Shown here: piece by piece, positions 1 through 5,466 of the stretch
Numbering within the stretch: the first letter of the stretch is position 1
How the letters are laid out: every line of letters begins with the position of its first letter
Assembly (NCBI GenBank): GCA_023249815.1
Contig: JAHFBX010000122.1
Span: 1 to 8,037 of the forward strand
Reading direction: 5' to 3'
DNA from: Candidatus Eiseniibacteriota bacterium
GTDB taxonomy: Bacteria > Eisenbacteria > RBG-16-71-46
DNA length: 8,037 nucleotides
Program-made: the position numbers and the translations under genes
Notes under the pieces: model-generated
The model's database searches: none
Seen by the model: the letters and a program-made list of their open reading frames with translations, nothing else
Told to the model about the DNA's origin: nothing

Positions 1-637
1 CGGCGGCGCCTACAAGCCGCGCACGTCGCCGTACGCATTCCAGGGCCTCGGCGAAGAGGGCCTGAAGCTCCTGCGCCGCGCCGCCGACGCGAATGGCCTC
101 GCGGTGGTGAGCGAGGTCATGGAGCCGCAGCTCGTGGGCCTGCTCGCGCGCTACGCCGACATCCTCCAGGTGGGTGCGCGCAACATGCAGAACTACGCAC
201 TGCTTCGCGAGGTGGGTCACAGCGACAAGCCCGTGCTGTTGAAGCGGGGGCTCTCGAACACCATCGAGGAGTGGCTGCTCTCGGCCGAGCACGTCATGGC
301 GCACGGCAATCGCCAGGTCATCCTGTGCGAGCGCGGCATCCGCACGTTCGAGACCTACACGCGCAACACGCTCGACCTGAACGCCGTGCCGGTGGTGAAG
401 GAGCTGTCGCACCTGCCCGTGATCGTGGACCCGTCGCACGGCACCGGCATCCGCGACAAGGTGGCGCCCATGGCGCGCGCCGCCGTGGCCGCGGGGGCGG
501 ACGGGCTGATCATCGAGGTACACCACGACCCCGACCGCGCGCTCTCGGATGGCGCACAGTCGCTGCGTCCTGAACAGTTCGCGGAACTCGTGCGCCAGAT
601 CCGGACCATCGCGGAAGTGCTCGGGCGGAAGGTGTGA
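1..637 (+). CDS. aroF: 3-deoxy-7-phosphoheptulonate synthase (DAHP synthase, class I beta type), 3' part
   Basis: The product condenses phosphoenolpyruvate with erythrose 4-phosphate to give DAHP, the first step of the shikimate pathway, in the cytoplasm. The gene is cut at the left edge. The reading frame begins at base 2 and 211 codons are visible up to the TGA at 635-637. Family motifs appear in order: GGAYKPRTSPYAFQGLG at the edge, DILQVGARNMQNYALL, PVLLKRG, CERGIRTFE, TRNTLDLNAVP, VDPSHGTG, IEVHHDPDRALSDGAQSL. Of the metal ligands known in Thermotoga-type enzymes, the His (codon 437-439), Glu (515-517) and Asp (548-550) are present; the Cys ligand would lie upstream of the window. The usual HP after IEV is HH here, a minor change. 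The protein ends shortly after the barrel, with no C-terminal chorismate mutase or ACT domain; an N-terminal regulatory domain cannot be excluded. It is separated from the next operon by 282 bases and is probably functionally unrelated. The internal GTG at 104 is not the start, because conserved sequence continues upstream of it. Confidence 0.95.
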   Translation, partial: GGAYKPRTSPYAFQGLGEEGLKLLRRAADANGLAVVSEVMEPQLVGLLARYADILQVGARNMQNYALLREVGHSDKPVLLKRGLSNTIEEWLLSAEHVMAHGNRQVILCERGIRTFETYTRNTLDLNAVPVVKELSHLPVIVDPSHGTGIRDKVAPMARAAVAAGADGLIIEVHHDPDRALSDGAQSLRPEQFAELVRQIRTIAEVLGRKV

Positions 638-727
638 GCCGAGGCTGACGGGCAGGAGCACGGTTCCCGCATCCGGCCCCTCCGGACCCGCGCCTGGCCT
701 CGAAACCGCACCTCACGTAACCCACCG

Positions 728-756
728 TTGACATGCCCCAGCCCGGAATGTAATCG
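728..756 (+). promoter_or_regulatory. Candidate promoter with TTGACA -35 element
   Basis: A perfect sigma70-type -35 hexamer, TTGACA, lies at 728-733. A 17-base spacer leads to 751-756 (TAATCG), which matches TATAAT poorly (only the leading TA). The -10 assignment is therefore weak, and the housekeeping sigma consensus of this lineage is unknown. Position supports the call: it is the only AT-richer patch between aroF and the operon, about 160 bases upstream of the first start codon, and the palindrome at 748-763 would overlap its -10 region as repressor operators often do. Confidence 0.35.
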
Positions 757-763
757 TTTACAT
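748..763. promoter_or_regulatory. LacI/GalR-family-like operator palindrome
   Basis: The sequence ATGTAATCGTTTACAT is an inverted repeat with perfect 6-base arms (ATGTAA 748-753, TTACAT 758-763) around TCGT, with CG exactly at the dyad centre (755-756). LacI/GalR-family operators, including CcpA cre sites and many sugar-repressor sites, share the form TGTAAnCGnTTACA, which this matches at every defined position. It sits 15 bases downstream of TTGACA, so a bound regulator would occlude the promoter. No regulator gene is in the window. Binding by a LacI-type protein is inferred from the motif alone. Confidence 0.6.
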
Positions 764-790
764 CAGCGGACGAGGCGGCCGTGAACCCAA

Positions 791-827
791 GGCGCCGTGT
801 CCCGGAAAGCGCCTCGCGTGCGGCGCC
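791..827 (+). repeat. Inverted repeat in the leader (7-bp stem)
   Basis: GGCGCCG (791-797) is exactly complementary to CGGCGCC (821-827), with 23 bases between them; up to three G-U pairs could extend the stem inward. In RNA it could form a GC-only stem in the operon leader. In sequence this GC-rich such a repeat can arise by chance, and the long loop weakens the case for a functional structure. Confidence 0.3.
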
Positions 828-876
828 CAGCGGGCCGTTTCCGGAGCGTCGCCGGCGCGAGCCCCCGAGATCCCGA

Positions 877-894
877 GACCCGAAAGCTTCGGTC
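877..894 (+). repeat. Small hairpin just upstream of the ribosome binding site
   Basis: GAC (877-879) pairs with GTC (892-894) and CGAA (881-884) pairs with TTCG (888-891), with a single bulged C at 880 and an AGC loop. The structure ends 10 bases before the GAGGAGG ribosome binding site. It could modulate ribosome access or stabilise the 5' end of the message, but there is no comparative evidence. It directly follows a short direct repeat, CCCGAGA, at 864-870 and 872-878. Confidence 0.25.
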
Positions 895-904
895 CATGGC
901 CACC

Positions 905-911
905 GAGGAGG
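905..911 (+). promoter_or_regulatory. Strong Shine-Dalgarno sequence that fixes the start at 920
   Basis: GAGGAGG lies 8 bases upstream of the ATG at 920, and a typical signal peptide follows immediately. The in-frame ATG at 896 and further upstream codons have no comparable site, so 920 is the preferred start of the first operon gene. Confidence 0.85.
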
Positions 912-919
912 AACGCACC

Positions 920-2833
920 ATGAAGCGAGTCGGATTCCTCGCCACTCTCGTCGTGGCGGGCTTGGCGCTCGCCGCGGTATCGCACGCGCAGCCGCCGCGC
1001 CAGGACGCCATCTGGGCGCGCTCCACTGCAGGCGCACCCATCGTCCTGGATGGCGTGCTCAACGAAGCCGTCTGGTCCCAGGCCGAATCGAAGATCATCG
1101 ACTGGGCCGCCGACGCGGGCATCCCGGGCAGCGGCTTCAAGCCCGAGGGCGGCTTCCTGCCGACCGACCCGACGCACGCCACGGTCAAGTTCCTCACCGT
1201 GGGCAAGTATCTCTACATGGGCGTCGTGCTGCCGGACGTCTCCATTGGCGGCTCGAAGAACTTCAACCGATTCGATGGACTGCTCATGTCCATCAAGGAC
1301 CACCTGTCCGCCAATCGTCCCGCCCCGCCGGGTGAGCACTTCTATGTGTGGTGGGACAACGACCCCGCCGCCGTGGATCCGCAGGCGCCGGGGAAGCCGC
1401 CGGCGTTCGCCGGCGGACAGTTCGCCGCGAATCCGTCGTACTCACCGCGTACGCCCGAGCAGATCGCGGCATGGGACGCGGTCACCGTGGTGAACGGCAC
1501 GAGCAATAACGATCTCAACGGTCCCGACGTGAGCTGGACCGTGGAGATGAGGTTCGACCTCACCGCCTCGGGCTACAACATCACCCAGCCGCAGGGCGAC
1601 ATCGTCGAGTTCAACCTCTCGATCTATGACTGCGACAACTACTGGCCGCTGGTGCCCATCAATCTCGCGTCGAATCGCGTGTGGTGGCAGGGACCGTGGG
1701 GTAATTCGAACGGCTACAACGAGGTCCGCATCCACTGCCGGCCGAACGTCACGGTCAGCACGAGCCCGTTGCCCTACCTGGCTCCCGAGGTCATCGTGCC
1801 GAACGGCTCGATGTTCCCGTCGCCGAACATCGACGGTCTCTTGAACGACGCGGTGTGGGCGAATGCTCCGCGCATCGACATCCGTTACGGGGACGACGCG
1901 CTGCGCAACAGCTACCCGGGCATCCTCAAGTGGCGCGGGGGCCAGTACCAGCCCACCGTCAACGGCGGGCAGGCGGCCGTGCTGGACCCGGCCGACGCCA
2001 CGGTGAAGTACTTCTTCCTCGACGACTCGCTGTTCTTCGGCTTCGATGTCCGCGACGGCGCAGTGCAGTCCTACCCGCTCACGGATCGCATGGACGGCTT
2101 CGTGCTCGGCGTCTACGACCACACCGCACGCGAGAGCTTCGACAACACGCTCCAGCCGCACCGGCTCACGTTCGACGTGAGCCCCACCGGCGGCGCCCGT
2201 ACGGCGGACTTCCTGACGACGCTCGTCAACAACGGCGGGGCGCGCGTGAAGCTCGTCTTGAAGCCGGGCACAACGCTCGACACGACCGGCACCGACGTGG
2301 ATGCGGGCTACACCGCCGAACTCATGCTGGACCTCACCAAGTTCGGCTATCCCCATCTCCTGGGCGACGGCCTCGTGTTCTTCAACGTCAACCACTATGA
2401 CGGCGATTCGTTCGTGCCATTCACGGACAGCTACGGCACGCGTACGTGGTGGGCCGCGGAGTACGACAATTCGTGTTGCCCGCCGTGGGGATACATGGAC
2501 AGGTTCGAGAAGATCCTGACCGACGTACCGAGACCCGGCGCCGGCACGTCAGCGTTCCAGCTTCGCAACGCAGCGCCGAATCCGTTCCGCACCGCCACCA
2601 CGCTCCACTACCTGCTGGGCGCGGACAGCCGCGTGACCCTCGAGATGTACGACGCGCAGGGCCGCGTCGTGCACCGAGGCGACCTGGGCGTGCAGGCGGC
2701 CGGGGAGCGAACGTCTTTCGTCGCCGGATTCCAGGGCAAGACGGGCGTCTACCTCTATCGCCTGCGCATGAACGACCCGCAGTCGGGCGCCGAGCAGGCC
2801 TCGCTCATCGGTCGGTTGCTCGTGGTGCGGTGA
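920..2833 (+). CDS. Secreted protein with two CBM9/DOMON-like domains and a C-terminal sorting-type module
   Basis: The 637-residue product is predicted to be exported. Residues 1-23 form a classical signal peptide (MKRVGF, a hydrophobic core, cleavage after SHA). Two related beta-sandwich domains follow. The first, about 35-275, starts with LDGVLNEAVW (43-52) and contains WTVEMRFDL from Trp206. The second, about 285-545, starts with IDGLLNDAVW (304-313) and contains YTAELMLDL near Glu467. This DG-x-L-N-(E/D)-A-V-W signature with a later (T/V)-x-E-(M/L) strand is typical of family 9 carbohydrate-binding modules and DOMON-like domains, which bind sugars or heme. Residues about 546-637 (FQLRNAAPNPF, then YDAQGRVV and GVYLYRL) resemble the type IX sorting/FlgD Ig-like modules at the C termini of secreted FCB proteins. 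Cys238, 273, 519 and 520 could form disulfides. No catalytic domain is visible. It is the first operon gene, overlapping the receptor gene by 4 bases. An extracellular glycan-binding role is inferred, and ligand identity is unknown. Confidence 0.85.
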   Translation: MKRVGFLATLVVAGLALAAVSHAQPPRQDAIWARSTAGAPIVLDGVLNEAVWSQAESKIIDWAADAGIPGSGFKPEGGFLPTDPTHATVKFLTVGKYLYMGVVLPDVSIGGSKNFNRFDGLLMSIKDHLSANRPAPPGEHFYVWWDNDPAAVDPQAPGKPPAFAGGQFAANPSYSPRTPEQIAAWDAVTVVNGTSNNDLNGPDVSWTVEMRFDLTASGYNITQPQGDIVEFNLSIYDCDNYWPLVPINLASNRVWWQGPWGNSNGYNEVRIHCRPNVTVSTSPLPYLAPEVIVPNGSMFPSPNIDGLLNDAVWANAPRIDIRYGDDALRNSYPGILKWRGGQYQPTVNGGQAAVLDPADATVKYFFLDDSLFFGFDVRDGAVQSYPLTDRMDGFVLGVYDHTARESFDNTLQPHRLTFDVSPTGGARTADFLTTLVNNGGARVKLVLKPGTTLDTTGTDVDAGYTAELMLDLTKFGYPHLLGDGLVFFNVNHYDGDSFVPFTDSYGTRTWWAAEYDNSCCPPWGYMDRFEKILTDVPRPGAGTSAFQLRNAAPNPFRTATTLHYLLGADSRVTLEMYDAQGRVVHRGDLGVQAAGERTSFVAGFQGKTGVYLYRLRMNDPQSGAEQASLIGRLLVVR

Positions 2834-5466
2834 GCCGTCCGGCCGCTCGGCTCGCGCTCGTGGTGCTCGTGTCGGCCCTCGCCGGAGTGGCGGGGGCCGG
2901 CACCGCGGGCCGTATCGCCGGCCGTGTGCTCGATGCCAAGAAACAGCCGCTCGCCGGGGTCACGGTGGCCATGGTGGGCGTGCAGCTGGGCGCCATGTCA
3001 GACGAGTCCGGGCAATACACCATTAACAACATCCCCGCGGGCGCGTACGGCGTGCGCGCGGGGCTCGTGGGCTACCGCGCAGTCACGACCACGAACGTCA
3101 TCGTCTCGGCGGACGAGACCACCCGGCTGGACCTCGTGCTCGAGGAAGCGCCGGTGCAGATGCAGGAGGTCGTGGTCTCGGCGAAGCGGCCCGTGATCGA
3201 GGTGCATCGCACGAGCACGGTGGCGATCGTGCCGCGCGAGGACATCCAGAAGCTCCCCGTCCAGGAGCTGCAGGATGTCGTGAATCTCCAGGCCGGGGTC
3301 GTGGACGGCCACTTCCGCGGCGGCCGCCAGAACGAGGTGCAGTACCAGGTGGACGGCGTCAGCGTGAACAACGCGTACGACAACGCGAACTCCGTGCGAC
3401 TCGACCGCTCGCTGCTCGAAGAGGTGCAGGTCGTCTCCGGCACGTTCGATGCCGAGTATGGCCAGGCCATGAGCGGCGTCGTGAACGCGGTGCTGCGCCG
3501 CGGCGGCGAACGGTACGAGTGGGACGCGGAAGCGCTCGGGGGCGCGTTCCTCTACTCGAACGGCACGCGGGTCCAGAAATTCCAGGCGCAACCGTTCGGC
3601 AAGCAGGACTACCAGCTCACGCTCTCCGGTCCGTTAGGCCAGTCGAAGATGACCTTTCTCGTCAACTTGAGCCGGCATGTCACGGACGGCGCCTATTACG
3701 CCACCCGGCGCTTCACGCCCGCCCAGAGCCCGAGCAACGACCCCCTCGACAAGCTCTTCGCGCCGGAGGGCGATCTGGAACGCATCCCGCTCAAGCAGTC
3801 TCGCGAGTGGTCCGGCATCGCGAAGCTCTCGACACGCATGTGGGAGGGGAAGGAGTTTAGCTACCAAGCACTCGTGAACGCCTTGGACGGCCGCGACATC
3901 CCGTGGTCCTACCATTTCAACCCTAATGGCGCGAAGCGGCAGCGCTCGCTCAGCATCGTCCACGGTCTCGGATTCACGCATACGCTGACGCCGAAGCGGT
4001 TCTACTCGGTCGACCTGCGCCAGAACTATTACGACTATCGCGACATGGTGTTCGACAACGTGAACGATTCGCTCTACGGCGCGTTCGGGCCGCCCATCAA
4101 CGTCGAGGGCTATGAATATGGTGCCTTCGTTCAGGGCGTGGACCTCGATCGCTTCCAGCTCACGACGAACGCGTTCCTCGCGAAGGGCACGTTCGTAGAC
4201 CAGGTGAGCACCGCACACCAGTTGAAACTCGGGCTCGAGTATCAGGCGCCGCTCATGCAGTTCGGCGCGCCCGGCGGCCAGCTCTCCGCCGGCGTGCGTC
4301 CGGGCGGCGGATTCGGCGTCAATTCGGTCTACGGTCCGCGCACCGAGTTCCTGCCCGTGTTCTTCTCGGGCTACGCGCAGGACCAGCGCGAGTGGAACGA
4401 CGTCACATTCCGGCTCGGCGCCCGGGCCGACTGGTTCGACGCGCGCACGTGGCTGCCCAGCGACCTCGCGAACCCCGCGAACAGCATCCCGGACGTGCCG
4501 CAGTCCTCGGCGAAGGCCACGTCGAACAAGCTCACGGTGTCGCCTCGCGCCGGTGTGTCCTACCCGGTGTCCGCGAACGCGGCGCTCTACTTCGCGTACG
4601 GGCACTTCTACCAGTACCCGCCGATGCGCGACATCTTCAAGAACTCCGACTACTCCGTACTCGCCGACCTGCAGGCTTCCGACGACATCCAGCGCGAAGG
4701 GATCCTCGGGAACCCCGACATCCGCGCGCAGCGCACGGTGCAGTACCAGATCGGCGTGAAGCAGGCGATCACGCCGGACCTCGGGCTGGACTTCAACATG
4801 TTCTACAAGGACATTCGCGACCTGCTCGGCATCGAGTTCATCTCGACCTACAACGGCGCGCAATACGTGCGCTACACCAACGTCGACTACGGCAGCGTCG
4901 TGGGCTTCACGGTCCAGCTCGACCACCGTGCGCTCGGGCCGGTGGCGCTCTCCGCGGACTACACCTGGCAGCAGGGCATCGGCAACTCGAGCGAACCCGA
5001 CGAGACCCTGAACCGCGCGGCCGCCGGGCAGGACGCGCTGCCCCGTCAGGTGCCGTTCAACTGGGACCAGCGCCACACGCTGAACGTCACGCTCAGCGCC
5101 GGCGCGGAGCCCGGCTGGTCCGGCAGCACGATCGTTCGCTTCGCGAGCGGGCAGCCGTACACGCCCACGCTCGAGAGCGCAACTCCGCAGCTCACGAACT
5201 CGTCGCGCAAGCCGATCGGGCTCGTGTGCGACGTGCGCGCCGAGCACCCCGTGCGCATGGGAGGCGTGCCGGGCAGCGCGTTCGTGCGCGTGTTCAACGC
5301 GTTCGATACGCGATTCTTCAACGGGTTCGTGTTCCCGAGCAGTGGGCAGCCGGACTACTCGCGGTTCGCCGGTGTCGAGGCCGGCCAGCTCGCGGATCCG
5401 ACGCGCTTCTACGCCCCGCGCCGCATCGAAGTCGGCGTGGCGCTGCGCACGGAGCGAATGCCTTGA
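2830..5466 (+). CDS. TonB-dependent outer-membrane receptor with N-terminal carboxypeptidase-regulatory-like domain
   Basis: The 878-residue product is a beta-barrel transporter that uses TonB/ExbBD energy to move a ligand across the outer membrane. The start is the GTG at 2830, overlapping the previous stop as GTGA; it opens a signal peptide cleaved after residue 23 (VAGA). No Shine-Dalgarno sequence precedes it, so translation probably depends on coupling. Domains in order: carboxypeptidase-regulatory-like beta-sandwich, about 27-108 (GRVLDAKKQPLAGVTV, GQYTINNIPAG); TonB-box-like QEVVVSA, 112-118; plug, about 125-226, with VDGVSVNNAYD, EEVQVVSGTFDAEYGQAMSGVVN and RRGG; then the barrel, including FFSGYAQDQREW, RLGARADWF, VSPRAGVSYPV, YGHFYQYPP, FYKDIRDLLG and VFNAFDTRFFNGF. 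It is full length with no frameshift. This N-terminal domain also occurs on SusC-like glycan porters, but no SusD gene is adjacent in the window. The C terminus is odd: RRIEVGVALRTERMP lacks the terminal aromatic residue usual in outer-membrane barrels. Substrate unknown; a carbohydrate is suggested only by the neighbouring gene and the operator. Confidence 0.92.
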   Translation: MSRPAARLALVVLVSALAGVAGAGTAGRIAGRVLDAKKQPLAGVTVAMVGVQLGAMSDESGQYTINNIPAGAYGVRAGLVGYRAVTTTNVIVSADETTRLDLVLEEAPVQMQEVVVSAKRPVIEVHRTSTVAIVPREDIQKLPVQELQDVVNLQAGVVDGHFRGGRQNEVQYQVDGVSVNNAYDNANSVRLDRSLLEEVQVVSGTFDAEYGQAMSGVVNAVLRRGGERYEWDAEALGGAFLYSNGTRVQKFQAQPFGKQDYQLTLSGPLGQSKMTFLVNLSRHVTDGAYYATRRFTPAQSPSNDPLDKLFAPEGDLERIPLKQSREWSGIAKLSTRMWEGKEFSYQALVNALDGRDIPWSYHFNPNGAKRQRSLSIVHGLGFTHTLTPKRFYSVDLRQNYYDYRDMVFDNVNDSLYGAFGPPINVEGYEYGAFVQGVDLDRFQLTTNAFLAKGTFVDQVSTAHQLKLGLEYQAPLMQFGAPGGQLSAGVRPGGGFGVNSVYGPRTEFLPVFFSGYAQDQREWNDVTFRLGARADWFDARTWLPSDLANPANSIPDVPQSSAKATSNKLTVSPRAGVSYPVSANAALYFAYGHFYQYPPMRDIFKNSDYSVLADLQASDDIQREGILGNPDIRAQRTVQYQIGVKQAITPDLGLDFNMFYKDIRDLLGIEFISTYNGAQYVRYTNVDYGSVVGFTVQLDHRALGPVALSADYTWQQGIGNSSEPDETLNRAAAGQDALPRQVPFNWDQRHTLNVTLSAGAEPGWSGSTIVRFASGQPYTPTLESATPQLTNSSRKPIGLVCDVRAEHPVRMGGVPGSAFVRVFNAFDTRFFNGFVFPSSGQPDYSRFAGVEAGQLADPTRFYAPRRIEVGVALRTERMP
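5451..5454 (+). promoter_or_regulatory. Shine-Dalgarno sequence for the TTG start at 5463
   Basis: GGAG lies inside the last codons of the receptor gene, 8 bases upstream of the TTG at 5463. It supports that TTG over the later in-frame TTG at 5514, which has no such site. Confidence 0.6.

Larger units (their letters stand above)
638..919 (+). other. Intergenic regulatory region between aroF and the export operon
   Basis: This 282-base stretch has no convincing gene. The first ~90 bases (638-727) are GC-rich and contain only a 5-bp hairpin (672-686, TCCGG/CCGGA) with no T-tract, too weak to call a terminator. The middle (728-765) is conspicuously AT-richer and carries a TTGACA hexamer and a perfect palindrome. 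The remainder (764-919) would be a leader of about 155 bases with two inverted repeats, ending in a strong ribosome binding site. The downstream reading frame stays open back to about 797, but that upstream extension lacks a ribosome binding site and would bury the signal peptide, so I treat it as non-coding. Confidence 0.75.

Noticed and set aside
672..686. Hairpin after aroF as a possible terminator
   Set aside because: Only a 5-bp stem (TCCGG/CCGGA) with no following T-run, and such stems are common by chance at this GC content.
797..919. In-frame upstream extension of the CBM9-like gene, including ATG at 896
   Set aside because: It would place an Arg-rich stretch ahead of the signal peptide and has no Shine-Dalgarno sequence, whereas the ATG at 920 has GAGGAGG at ideal spacing.
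1442..2395. Open frame of 317 codons on the - strand inside the CBM9-like gene
   Set aside because: Same composition artefact. The + strand frame has a signal peptide, domains and ribosome binding site.
2446..2829. Upstream part of the receptor frame as an N-terminal extension of the receptor
   Set aside because: The frame is open but overlaps the coding end of the CBM9-like gene, reads as Arg/Pro-rich nonsense and would bury the signal peptide that begins at 2830.
3634..5247. Open frame of 537 codons on the - strand inside the receptor gene
   Set aside because: Low-complexity RV/RD-rich translation with no recognisable motif, fully covered by the TonB-receptor frame. A codon-phase artefact of high GC.
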